Shown: piece by piece, positions 53,672 through 61,996 of the stretch
How positions within the stretch are numbered: the stretch's first letter is position 1
Layout: the number at the start of each line of letters is the position of its first letter
Origin: Caldifarciminota bacterium
GTDB lineage: Bacteria > Hydrothermota > UBA3072
Assembly (NCBI GenBank): GCA_016930175.1
Contig: JAFGHJ010000021.1
Location: 1 to 62,908 of the forward strand
Direction: 5' to 3'
DNA length: 62,908 bases
Notes under the pieces: model-generated
Database searches by the model: none
The model's input: the letters and a program-made list of their open reading frames with translations, nothing else
What the model was told of the DNA's origin: nothing
Made by a program: the position numbers and the translations under genes

Positions 53672-55528
53672 TTAAAATTCTTTCCGTTCAATCTTCTTAA
53701 CCGGTTTTGCTATTCCGAAGATTATTCCTTCTTTTTTCATACCGCCGGTTAGTTGGACGTACAGAAAAAAGTCCTTCGGACTTAAGTCGTATCCCGGGGG
53801 AAAACGGGAAGCCTTGACAGTATAGTCTCCGGGGACGATGTTTTGGATTGAATATTCACCGAAAAAGTTCGTATAAGTATGTTTTGAATAATCACCCCGA
53901 ATTATGCTCACCTTAACATTCGGAACACCTTCTTCGCCATGGTCCCTTTTTAAATTATGATTTTTATCATAATATACAACTCCGGAGATTGAAGAAAGGC
54001 TGAAAACCGGAAAATTCAACGTCTTAAAATCAACAAAACCGGTTTTTATTTTCTTTTTCAGGCTATCCCTCCCCAAAAAAGCGGGCACCCCTTTTATTTC
54101 AAGTTCTACAGAATGTTCGCCCTTGGGAATAGGACCGATTCTGTATTCACCTATTCTGTTTACATCTATTTTTTTCTTCCCGTCTAAAATAATTTTTATA
54201 TCTTTTAAGGGCGGTTCTCCTTTTTGTTTCCTTCCGTCTCCATTCTCATCGTGCCACACTACTCCACTTATCGTGCCGAAACCGACTTTCTCAATGGAGC
54301 CTCTTTTGGTAAGCTCGATAGTATAAACCCTAGATGATTCTGTGGCAGTATTGCCTGAAATACCAAACCTGCTTGAAAAACCTCCTCTAGTATCGAAAGA
54401 AAGAGAGGCATTATAACTTAATTTTTCCTGTTCGGTCATATGTCGCAATCTGAAATCTCCGTGAATGGACGATCCCATTCGGAGAACAGTCCCGAGTGAA
54501 TACTCCCATCCGTAAATTCCCGACTTAGAAACCGCCGCCTCTAAAAGGTTCGAGTGTTGAAGATTGATAATTCCCTCCAATTCAAAGCTTTCATTTCTTC
54601 TGTTGTAATAACTGTTCTGGTATCTGAAACTCAGCCTTCCCTTATTGTAAAGGAAATAATATAAGCTCAGATAATTTCGGTATCCACTGTCTCTATCGCT
54701 GCCCCAATTTAAATTATTGGTGAAATTTACTGAAAGATTAAAAGGAAAGCGGTAAGAAAAACCATCGAGGACTTGATTTTGCAGGGGTCTGTCCAATCGT
54801 CCCGTCTGATAAAAGCCGGAAAAAACATTTAAGCCTATGGGGAACTTATACGATGGGTTTATACCCCAGTTAAACCTTCCATTTGTATATTCGATACCTT
54901 CCCGGGTGACAAAGCCGGAACTGTAAAATCTTAAGAAAGAACGAAGGTAAAGTGAACCCAGACCGTAAAAAAGTTCTTCATTAATAGCAAATCTCGGATT
55001 CTCCACATACCCTAAGTTTATATCGTTCGAAAGCTTTAGATTTCCCAAGTTGAAACTGAATTCGTCTCCCAATAATGTGGATGTTCTGTCTCTATCCCAT
55101 CTTGAATTAAGGGTAAACTTATGGTTGACGATGAAGAGTTCGATTTCTGAGAAAAAGTCATTTCTTTCAAAAGTAGGGAAGACCCGAGCCATCAAATCTC
55201 TCATCTTACCTGCTCTCACATTCAAACTAAAATTGCGGTAAGGGGAATTGTATCCGACTTCAACGCCTCTTAAGTAAGCCATGTCACCCAATACAACATG
55301 ATAAAGTTTATTATTTTCTCCGATTGAAAGGGAATCATAAATATATTGAAATCTCTTTACGCCAAAATCCTCTTTGTACTTCATAAACAGCACATCTGCT
55401 TTCCCGTAGACCCCACTGGTATTTATTAGGTAGTTGGTGACCGCGTACGAGGTTTCATCGTAATTATAAATACTATGATAAACATTTGTATAGTAATGAA
55501 AAGATAGGATAAATAAAATCATTATCAA
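53672..55528 (-). CDS. Outer-membrane beta-barrel protein with SdrD-like Ig domains (usher-like)
   Basis: About 618 aa. After a short hydrophobic start, residues 30-410 are amphipathic beta-strands with aromatic and Asn/Arg alternation (RGVEVGYNSPYRNFSLNVRA, LSLYYFLYNKGRLSFRYQNS), as in a large outer-membrane barrel. Two SdrD-B-like Ig domains follow: GVVWHDENGDGRKQKGEPPL (near 415) and GVVYYDKNHNLKRDHGEEGV (near 514), ending IQNIVPGDYTVKA. Ushers also combine a barrel with C-terminal Ig domains, but the canonical PapC N-terminal domain is not seen. TTG at 55528 abuts the upstream stop; an ATG at 55522 is an alternative. Confidence 0.7.
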   Translation of the reverse strand: MIMILFILSFHYYTNVYHSIYNYDETSYAVTNYLINTSGVYGKADVLFMKYKEDFGVKRFQYIYDSLSIGENNKLYHVVLGDMAYLRGVEVGYNSPYRNFSLNVRAGKMRDLMARVFPTFERNDFFSEIELFIVNHKFTLNSRWDRDRTSTLLGDEFSFNLGNLKLSNDINLGYVENPRFAINEELFYGLGSLYLRSFLRFYSSGFVTREGIEYTNGRFNWGINPSYKFPIGLNVFSGFYQTGRLDRPLQNQVLDGFSYRFPFNLSVNFTNNLNWGSDRDSGYRNYLSLYYFLYNKGRLSFRYQNSYYNRRNESFELEGIINLQHSNLLEAAVSKSGIYGWEYSLGTVLRMGSSIHGDFRLRHMTEQEKLSYNASLSFDTRGGFSSRFGISGNTATESSRVYTIELTKRGSIEKVGFGTISGVVWHDENGDGRKQKGEPPLKDIKIILDGKKKIDVNRIGEYRIGPIPKGEHSVELEIKGVPAFLGRDSLKKKIKTGFVDFKTLNFPVFSLSSISGVVYYDKNHNLKRDHGEEGVPNVKVSIIRGDYSKHTYTNFFGEYSIQNIVPGDYTVKASRFPPGYDLSPKDFFLYVQLTGGMKKEGIIFGIAKPVKKIERKEF

Positions 55529-56248
55529 TTAATCGATTTTTTTAATCCCTTCTAGTATCTTCTCCCCGTCGTAATCTACTCTTGCAACTATCTCATCACC
55601 TTTCTGGATTTTTATGTCGGCAAGTTCTAATTTATACTCTCTTAATCCACCCGGCAGTATAACAGAGCCGGCTACAGAATCTCTGTAAATTTCTTCAGAA
55701 CCTCTCATAAGCCAGTATTTTATGGATGGTCTTAACCATGTATTGCACTTATTCTCCACTTCTAAATTTAAGCCTCCGTCTTTCCCCAGCTTCATTCCCT
55801 CTATCTCTGCCTCTTTGAAGGTTGTTCCCGCTACCTCCAAATATGTAGATATCCCTACCCTCCCAGCCAGCTTTACCAGTGGGGTCCATTCTTCTTGCTC
55901 CGGCGGGTTACCTTCGAAAAGTATTACACTCCAGTATCCGCCTGCACTCTCTAGGGGTATATCAAAGGTGATTCTTACATCTTTCGTTTCGCCCGGACCA
56001 AGAATAAACTCCGCAGGATTGATTGTTATCCATTTGGAACATGAACCGTCTAAAGTACCTGCATCATGGTATTGTATATTTCCTCCCTCGTTCAGATCCC
56101 AATCTTTACTGTAAACCATAACGATTACTTCATTATAAGCGTCTCCATTTTTTACTGATAGTTCCCTTGTTACTACTCCTGGATGTGAACTAACCTCTAA
56201 CCGTAAGGGAGAAACGAGTAATGATACCGATATTAATAAATTTAACAT
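55529..56248 (-). CDS. Periplasmic two-Ig-domain chaperone-like protein
   Basis: The 239-aa product has a signal peptide (MLNLLISVSLLVSPLRLEV) and two Ig-like domains. The first has WITINPAEFILGPGETKDVR and DIPLESAGGYWSVILFEG, the pattern of PapD-type pilus chaperones and related WxL-binding proteins. The joining strand RVGISTYLEVAGT and a second domain (150-239) follow. The ATG at 56248 has AAGGAGG nine bases upstream and gives a clean signal peptide; the frame is open to 56323. A fimbrial chaperone role is inferred from fold and its barrel neighbour. Confidence 0.7.
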   Translation of the reverse strand: MLNLLISVSLLVSPLRLEVSSHPGVVTRELSVKNGDAYNEVIVMVYSKDWDLNEGGNIQYHDAGTLDGSCSKWITINPAEFILGPGETKDVRITFDIPLESAGGYWSVILFEGNPPEQEEWTPLVKLAGRVGISTYLEVAGTTFKEAEIEGMKLGKDGGLNLEVENKCNTWLRPSIKYWLMRGSEEIYRDSVAGSVILPGGLREYKLELADIKIQKGDEIVARVDYDGEKILEGIKKID

Positions 56249-56262
56249 TTGAAAAATCCTCC

Positions 56263-56703
56263 TTACTTTTTCATTAAAGTGAAATCTATATTTGTTAGGA
56301 AATCTCCGGCGCGATCCTCCCACTTCAAATCGAATCTCAAATCTATCAAGAAAGATTTTCCGTTCTCCTGTGTGGCGTTTCCTTCTAAAATCTTATCTTC
56401 TTCAATTCCGAAAGGGACCCATTCTCCGCCTTCGATTCTCCAGGCGAACCTATTAATAGGTATAATGCTTCCCTCTACAGATAAGAAATCTTCTTTTGCC
56501 GAACAGAGTAAAACCCAGTCGGTATTTGCGTGTATCGTTCCCCGGATGATTCCCGGTAATTCAATTGGAGAGGAATCGGCGTCAAGAAATCCAATATCTA
56601 TTCTTTTAGCCCTGATATCTATAGAAAGGACTTCCTGATTGAAAAAACCAACTTGCACGGAGGCATTCTGATCGGCAATTAAGAAAAGTAAAACCCATAT
56701 CAT
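56263..56703 (-). CDS. Small secreted protein, probable minor subunit
   Basis: The 146-aa product has a short hydrophobic leader (MIWVLLFLIADQNASV) and a beta-rich body: GIIRGTIHANTDWVLLCSAK, IPINRFAWRIEGGEWVPFG and SFLIDLRFDLKWEDRAGDFL, ending FTLMKK. The order of strands is reminiscent of pilin subunits, but I recognise no family. AAGGAGGT precedes the ATG; a promoter lies at 56724-56752. First gene after the terminator. Confidence 0.6.
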   Translation of the reverse strand: MIWVLLFLIADQNASVQVGFFNQEVLSIDIRAKRIDIGFLDADSSPIELPGIIRGTIHANTDWVLLCSAKEDFLSVEGSIIPINRFAWRIEGGEWVPFGIEEDKILEGNATQENGKSFLIDLRFDLKWEDRAGDFLTNIDFTLMKK

Positions 56704-56723
56704 TTTGAACCTCCTTTTTTGTA

Positions 56724-56752
56724 AATATAGAAATAAGACGATTCATTGTCAA
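56724..56752 (-). promoter_or_regulatory. Sigma70-type promoter for the chaperone-barrel operon
   Basis: Minus-strand TTGACA (56747-56752), 17-nt spacer, TATATT (56724-56729). With the terminator behind it, this separates the operon (56703 to 53098) from the upstream pilin-like gene. Confidence 0.7.
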
Positions 56753-56764
56753 GCCATTGTAAGG

Positions 56765-56803
56765 AAAGAGAAAGGGCGCTCTTGGAGCGCCCCCTTTCTC
56801 TTT
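56765..56803 (-). terminator. Strong hairpin terminator
   Basis: A 17-bp stem with a 2-nt bulge: GGGCGCTC/GAGCGCCC flanked by AAAGAGAAA/TTTCTCTTT, loop of three, followed on the minus strand by T-rich sequence. It lies just after the gene at 56832-57386. Confidence 0.85.
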
Positions 56804-56831
56804 AGCAGAACGTCGTTCTAAGTGGTTCTCA

Positions 56832-57386
56832 TTATAAGGTCTGGATGGTGTAGGTTATTGTGCAGTAAGAATCAGTAGTATAAGTCTCATCGCCTGTTAT
56901 GTTAACCTGATAATCTTGATACATCGTTGCCCATCCACCTGTATTTGCCGAGCCGGTTTGTATTGCAGCATCAGTTGTGGTGAAAGCCATCCATCCACTT
57001 GTTAAGTTTCCTGCACCATCGTCCTCTGCATATTCTATATCTCCAAGAAGAATTCCGCACGCGGGTGCCGGATCTGCATCGCCCGCGACTGTAACTTGCC
57101 AGCTTGAACTGTTTCCAAAGCCCCAGACCAGATAATCGATTGTTTGATGAGGACGGGCAGCAGGAGTGGTAGGTTCATAGTACTCAGGCAGAGAAAAAGG
57201 ATCAGGCGGGAAGCCAGCCATAGTAGAAAAGTCCCATTCTACGGGATCTGTACTAATTTCAATGCCAACAATCTCAGGTATTACAAAATGAAATTCTGCC
57301 GCTTCGCTGGCATCACCATCTGTATCAACTTCACCAAAAACAAAAACAGGTAAAACTAAAAGTGTTATAAATAAAAGTTTGCGCAT
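56832..57386 (-). CDS. Secreted pilin-like protein, probable major subunit
   Basis: The 184-aa product has a signal peptide (MRKLLFITLLVLPVFVFGEV), then VEWDFSTMAG, LPEYYEPTTPAARPHQTIDY, AGDADPAPACGILLGDIEYA, GGWATMYQDYQVNITGDETY and ends CTITYTIQTL. It is the closest relative, by eye, of the gene at 19612. It has its own strong terminator and a leader conserved with that gene, so it may be the abundant subunit. AAAGGAGGTTT precedes the ATG. Confidence 0.75.
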   Translation of the reverse strand: MRKLLFITLLVLPVFVFGEVDTDGDASEAAEFHFVIPEIVGIEISTDPVEWDFSTMAGFPPDPFSLPEYYEPTTPAARPHQTIDYLVWGFGNSSSWQVTVAGDADPAPACGILLGDIEYAEDDGAGNLTSGWMAFTTTDAAIQTGSANTGGWATMYQDYQVNITGDETYTTDSYCTITYTIQTL

Positions 57387-57901
57387 GATAAACCTCCTTT
57401 AAGGTTTAAACGTTTTTTTATTAACCACCATCCACCGTTTGCTAATTGTCAAAGAACTGTTTACATACTCTACAAATACTGTTCCAGAAAATAAGTCCTT
57501 GATTTAAAAGAACATAAAACATTCAGTATTTTGCAAACTGCAAGTTATTTTCGCAGAACGCAAAAATTTTCCTTTTGTAAAAAATTTATTACAAAGCGAT
57601 AATTGAACCACTGAGTGCACAGAGAAAAAAGAAAACACAGAGAGCACAGAGAAATGGGAGGCAGATTAACACATATATAAGGGGGGTGTATTTTTAAAAA
57701 TCCAAATCCTAAAGAAGTAATAATGCGATTGTTTTTTTTCTGTATTTATGGTATAGCAATTTTTAAAATTTAATTTGTATTTTTGTTTTTTAATTTTTGA
57801 TATTTAATTTATATTAATTAAGAGCGGGCAGGTAATACCTGCCCGTCTTGAGCCCTTGAAGCCTTGATTGCTTAAAAATTTATACCCTATAATCCTTATT
57901 T
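57387..57901 (-). other. Intergenic region: conserved leader, word repeats, palindrome
   Basis: From about 57425 to 57575 the minus strand resembles the leader of the 19612 gene (GCGTTCTGCGAAA, AGTTTGCAAAATA, TTCTTTGACAATTAGC, GGTGGTTAAT in the same order). AACCACTGAGTGCACAGAGA (57606) and CACAGAGAGCACAGAG (57634) are word repeats. At 57825-57845, CGGGCAGGTA and TACCTGCCCG form a 10-bp palindromic hairpin just after the SPFH gene, a probable terminator. Confidence 0.55.
57825..57845 (-). terminator. Probable terminator hairpin for the SPFH/NfeD pair
   Basis: Perfect 10-bp arms CGGGCAGGTA/TACCTGCCCG about 57 nt after the SPFH stop. The following minus-strand sequence is only moderately T-rich. 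Confidence 0.55.
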
Positions 57902-58804
57902 TTAGGCTGTTTCTTTTTCCTTCTTTTTTGTTGGTGTAACTTTCTCTTTTAGGAGTTCGGCGATTCCGCCGATGCTTCCGAGGACTCCGGAGGCTTCATA
58001 GGGAAGAAATACTTTTGAAGCCGTTCCGTTGGCTATTGATTGAAGAGCTTCAAGATACTTTATCGCTATAAGGTCGTTTGTGGGATTTCCCTTATGAATC
58101 GCGTTGTATACGCTCTGAATCGCGTCCGCTTCACCCTGCGCAATTGCAATCTTTTTGTATTTATCCGCATCCGCAACTTTTTTAATTGCTTCAGCCTGTC
58201 CTTCGGCTTTCAAAATAGCAGATTTTTTTGCTCCTTCAGCTTCAAGAATCATAGCTCTTCTATCTCTTTCTGCTTTCATCTGGCGGTGCATGGCTTCAGT
58301 AACATCCGATGGCGGTTCGATTCTTTGAAGCTCTACCCGCGTAACCTTTGTTCCCCATTTATCTGTAGCATCGTCGAGAATCTGTCTGAGTTTTGTGTTA
58401 ATTACCTCTCTCGAGGTAAGAGATTCATCGAGTGCCAGATCTCCAATCAGGTTTCTTAAATTTGTCTGAGCAAGCTTCGTGGCAGCAAGATAAAAATTAG
58501 CTACATTGTATGTAACTTTGACCGGATCTGTAACTTCATAATAAACCACCGCGTCCACATCGACAGCAACGTTATCTTTCGTGATAACTGCCTGCGGAGG
58601 GACATCTACAACCTGTTCGCGCATATCAACCTTCTGCATTTTTTCAACTATCGGGAAAATAATAGTAAGTCCGCTGTCAGCTGTTCGTTGATATTTTCCC
58701 AGACGCTCGATAAGACCTTTTTCCCATGGACGCACAATTTTTATACCTTTTGCTGCAATAATCAAAAGTACAACAGCTATAACAATAAGCGTAAAAGTAT
58801 TCAT
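57902..58804 (-). CDS. SPFH/Band 7 (stomatin-like) membrane protein
   Basis: The 300-aa protein has an N-terminal membrane anchor (4-22), the Band 7 domain ([59 protein letters not shown]) and an Ala/Glu-rich coiled coil ([20 protein letters not shown]), like QmcA and paraslipin. It forms oligomeric membrane scaffolds. AAGGAGG precedes the ATG. The NfeD partner ends 1 nt upstream, the standard pairing. Confidence 0.93.
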   Translation of the reverse strand: MNTFTLIVIAVVLLIIAAKGIKIVRPWEKGLIERLGKYQRTADSGLTIIFPIVEKMQKVDMREQVVDVPPQAVITKDNVAVDVDAVVYYEVTDPVKVTYNVANFYLAATKLAQTNLRNLIGDLALDESLTSREVINTKLRQILDDATDKWGTKVTRVELQRIEPPSDVTEAMHRQMKAERDRRAMILEAEGAKKSAILKAEGQAEAIKKVADADKYKKIAIAQGEADAIQSVYNAIHKGNPTNDLIAIKYLEALQSIANGTASKVFLPYEASGVLGSIGGIAELLKEKVTPTKKKEKETA

Positions 58805-58805
58805 T

Positions 58806-59252
58806 TTATTTTACCTCCTTTTTATTTTTCACAACCACATGTGTTCCGTCAAGTCTAACAACGACAATCCTGCTTCCTTTTTTTATTATCTTTTCACTAT
58901 CGCTGTCTGCTCTCCATATCTCTTTGTCTATTCTAACACTTCCGGTATTTTCCGCATTATCAATCTCCTCAAGAACTATCCCTTCCTTACCGATAAAGCG
59001 GTCAGCTCCTATGCCCGGAGGCTGCTTTTTGCTGAATTTCTCTGCAAATCTTCTCGATGCGGCAAAAAGAATTCCCGAAACAACAACAAATGAAACCCAC
59101 TGCCATACGGCATTTAATCCTATCATTGCAAGTACTCCCGAAACTATAGCTCCGACGCCGAAACATGCGAGGAAGAACCCGGCCGTAAAAATTTCTCCGA
59201 TAATAAAAATAGCCGCAAAAATAAACCAGACTATATAAATTTTAAAATCCAT
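58806..59252 (-). CDS. NfeD-like membrane protein
   Basis: The 148-aa product has four predicted membrane helices (about 5-80) and a C-terminal OB-fold ([20 protein letters not shown], then [20 protein letters not shown]). This is the short NfeD1b form that partners SPFH proteins. AAGGAGG precedes the ATG. Confidence 0.9.
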   Translation of the reverse strand: MDFKIYIVWFIFAAIFIIGEIFTAGFFLACFGVGAIVSGVLAMIGLNAVWQWVSFVVVSGILFAASRRFAEKFSKKQPPGIGADRFIGKEGIVLEEIDNAENTGSVRIDKEIWRADSDSEKIIKKGSRIVVVRLDGTHVVVKNKKEVK

Positions 59253-59545
59253 ACACTGCCTCCTTTTATATAATAATATGCACTATTTCGAAATTTATTC
59301 AAGATTTTTTTATTAATTAGCCACGAAGGCACAAAGGCACGAAGAAAAGATATAATGTTGTTTAGACCCAAGTCCACAGCTTGCTTTAATTTCTTGTGAA
59401 GCTGTAGATATCGTAAAATTTTTAATTTTATAGTTTGCTTTAAATTTTGTGGAGATGGGAGGTGGTTTTAAAATAATTAAATGTAACTTGAGGTGAGGTG
59501 TGTTGGGCTTTGTGGCTTAGTGTCTTTGTGGCGATTATTTGTCCC
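59253..59545. repeat. Word repeats and spacer
   Basis: AGCCACGAAGGCACAAAGGC (59320) is a direct copy and GGCTTAGTGTCTTTGTGGCG (59515) an inverted copy of the ACCAC family, about 200 nt apart. The AT-rich sequence between contains no gene I can support. Confidence 0.6.
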
Positions 59546-61354
59546 TTAGTAAAAGATTATATAATAAGTTATAAAAAGACCTAAGAAAACGAAGAAGAAG
59601 CAAGTTCCCAGCTTTATTAATTTGACCTTGTCTTTCCAGAATTTATTTATAACAGAAGAACGCATGCCTTTGTACGTGGCAACAAACACAAGTAAGAGTG
59701 GAATAATAAACGCAATATTGTAGAAAATTAAATATAATATAGCTCTGATACGAAGTTCCGGGACCCTGCTCACGAAGATCAGTGTGGGCAGATAAATCTG
59801 ACCGGTACAAATAAATTCACTTACCGAGATGAAGAAACCGCTTACAGTTGCCGCGATAAATAAATTTTTCTTGCCCATTTTTTCTCTTATTACCGAATGA
59901 ATTTTTTTCTTGATAAATCTGGGAAGCTGCAGTTTAACCTCTCCTACTTCGTTTCTTTTTAACTTGATGTAATCATAAAAAGAAAGAACCCCAAACGATA
60001 TAGAAAGTAACGCCACGACCCCGAGAATAATCTTGCCTATAATATTTGTTATTTTTAAAATACCGACGAATTTAATAAGACCCAGTCCGATTAAAAAATA
60101 TACAAGGAATACCACAGCACTGTAAGTAATTCCAATTAATAGTGTTTCCTCTTCTTTTTTCCCTACTGTAGATAGGAAAGCTATAAGAAAAATTATTGTT
60201 GCAAAAGCACATGGGTTAACACCGTCTATTAAACCCGCCAATAAAATGGTGAAGACACCCATATTCTTAAATCTTTCTTTTATGCTTTCTTCTGATTTGT
60301 CTTTCAACTCGAAGATTTTCGTCCAGGGTATTTCAGAGCCTTTGTCTTTGTATTCAAGAATAAATTCCTTCAGGGGCTTCTCCACCAGATCTTCTCCGGT
60401 TGCGTAATCCTTTTCTATAAAAAGCATAGGAGTGGTTAATCTCTTATTCTCCGGAACATTAAAGACTTCGCAGAATGCTTCATTTATTTTTTTGTTTTCT
60501 CTGCTATCCATATCGTATTTTGTAATATCTAAATTCGAATAGATTCTCTCTAAGAAGGAAATCTCGTAATTTATTCTTTCGCAAACTCTGCATTTGTTAT
60601 CGTAGAAATAAGCGGCTTCTATTCTTTCTCCCGAACCAAGAGAGGAAGAGTTCCGGCTTTTTAGTTCCGGGAAATCACATCCCGAGTCTTTATATTCTGC
60701 AATTCGCACTTCGAGCCATTTTCTTATCTCGCCTGCGCCCCCGAGAATATAATTGCCTATGACTATAATCGGTATTTCATTATTTTTATCCTGATATTCT
60801 TCTTCTATTGAAACCAAATGCTCGTAGTTGGCAGGATCAGATATTTCAAAAGATTTTATTATCAAATTATATTTTTCTATAAGAGGAGGTAGTATTTTTT
60901 CCTCAATAAAGGAACAGTCTTCACAGTCTTTCGAATAGAAGAGGCAGATCCGTATAGGAGGAGTAGCTACCGGAGGTTTTATATTTGCTTTTAATGTGAG
61001 TTGAACCTTACTGTTTTCGGGGTCGTTCGTATGGATATATATGGTTTCGGTAACGCCGCCAATATAATTTTTAGAGTTAAAGGTAACCCGTATTTTTCCG
61101 GTACCGCGGGGAGGAACTAATCTGTTGGAGATATCCAGTTTTCCGCTAGCGCAGCCACAGGAAGACCTGACTTCGTTTACTTTCAAATCCTCATTGCCGA
61201 CATTTCTGAAAAGGAAATCCATCGTTCTACTTTCATTTTGTTCCATTGTCCCGAAATTAAGCAACTTGCTTTTAAACTGTATACGAGACTGGGCGCATAG
61301 GCTCGATAATATTAGATAAAAGATTATAACTTTTCCTCTGACCCCATTAATCAT
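59546..61354 (-). CDS. DUF1573 - thioredoxin-like x2 - CcdA/DsbD-type membrane fusion protein
   Basis: The 602-aa protein has a signal peptide, a DUF1573 Ig-like domain (about 28-125; FGTMEQNESRTMDFLFRNVG, SSCGCASG), two thioredoxin-like domains with CxxC sites (C144/C147 and C255/C258) and a C-terminal membrane domain (about 365-602, six helices) with GVNPCAFATIIFL (C382) and a second cysteine at C516 (FICTGQ). Those two match the redox cysteines of CcdA/DsbD membrane domains. The fusion should pass electrons from the cytoplasm to extracytoplasmic proteins. The ATG lies 7 nt below a -10 box with no ribosome-binding site. Confidence 0.82.
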   Translation of the reverse strand: MINGVRGKVIIFYLILSSLCAQSRIQFKSKLLNFGTMEQNESRTMDFLFRNVGNEDLKVNEVRSSCGCASGKLDISNRLVPPRGTGKIRVTFNSKNYIGGVTETIYIHTNDPENSKVQLTLKANIKPPVATPPIRICLFYSKDCEDCSFIEEKILPPLIEKYNLIIKSFEISDPANYEHLVSIEEEYQDKNNEIPIIVIGNYILGGAGEIRKWLEVRIAEYKDSGCDFPELKSRNSSSLGSGERIEAAYFYDNKCRVCERINYEISFLERIYSNLDITKYDMDSRENKKINEAFCEVFNVPENKRLTTPMLFIEKDYATGEDLVEKPLKEFILEYKDKGSEIPWTKIFELKDKSEESIKERFKNMGVFTILLAGLIDGVNPCAFATIIFLIAFLSTVGKKEEETLLIGITYSAVVFLVYFLIGLGLIKFVGILKITNIIGKIILGVVALLSISFGVLSFYDYIKLKRNEVGEVKLQLPRFIKKKIHSVIREKMGKKNLFIAATVSGFFISVSEFICTGQIYLPTLIFVSRVPELRIRAILYLIFYNIAFIIPLLLVFVATYKGMRSSVINKFWKDKVKLIKLGTCFFFVFLGLFITYYIIFY

Positions 61355-61361
61355 ACCGATA

Positions 61362-61389
61362 ATGATATATTTTTATCTCGTTAAGTCAA
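61362..61389 (-). promoter_or_regulatory. Sigma70-type promoter for the redox fusion gene
   Basis: Minus-strand TTGACT (61384-61389), 16-nt spacer, TATCAT (61362-61367); the ATG is 7 nt downstream. Confidence 0.7.
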
Positions 61390-61573
61390 GTCTCTTTTTG
61401 ACTAATTTTAGAGCTCAATCTCTTAAGAGAAAGGTAGAGAAAAAAGTTTTTATAAACAGTTAATTTTTTTCGGAAAAACCCTTATTTCAGAGCTACTTTA
61501 ATCATATAAGCATAAAATGACCGCGCAGTCAAAGTAATCCAATTACTTACCAGGAAATAAGGAAATACGTCTC

Positions 61574-61601
61574 TTGACTTTATACTAGAGAACCATATGT
61601 T
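61574..61601 (+). promoter_or_regulatory. Possible promoter of the xylanase gene
   Basis: TTGACT (61574-61579), 16-nt spacer, TATGTT (61596-61601). If used, the xylanase transcript has a leader of about 390 nt. Confidence 0.5.
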
Positions 61602-61996
61602 TAATATTAAAAAACATATATGTATTAGGATAATAATTGTATATAATTTTTGTTGCCTAACGTGTGAATTTAGATTTTGAGTGGGAATTTTGGATTTTTT
61701 ATTTGTTTTTTTATTAAAGATTGGGATTCGGTTTCGAGTGGTAAGTGGTAATCGCCCTGAGCTGAAATCCTAAATAGGGAGGTTAAAGGCTAAATGGAGC
61801 CGTTTGTTAATAAAGTAAAAACGGATTCGATTGTCGCCAAAATCCCTGTGTCGGATAAGAACAAGTTTGTTTGAGTTGCCCTTCCTTTCTACTTCGTTAT
61901 CGGAAGGGAAATCTTTATAAGGAAGAAAGGAGGGGTTTGGAAAAAAGTTTTTTTCGTAGTTTAAGTCAACAATCAAAATAAAATTAAGGAGTAGAT
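61602..61996 (+). other. Long leader region of the xylanase gene
   Basis: About 390 nt without an open frame of note. Possible hairpins: CCGTTT/AAACGG around 61800-61830, and CCCTTCC/GGAAGGG around 61878-61910. AAGGAG lies at 61986-61991 before the ATG. It could hold a regulatory RNA element, but I recognise no known riboswitch. The left part of the gap (61355-61573) holds the redox-fusion promoter and otherwise nothing recognisable. Confidence 0.4.

Noticed and set aside
61602-61996. A cyclic-di-GMP or other known riboswitch in the xylanase leader
   Set aside because: Short GC stems exist but none of the consensus blocks of common riboswitch classes could be matched.
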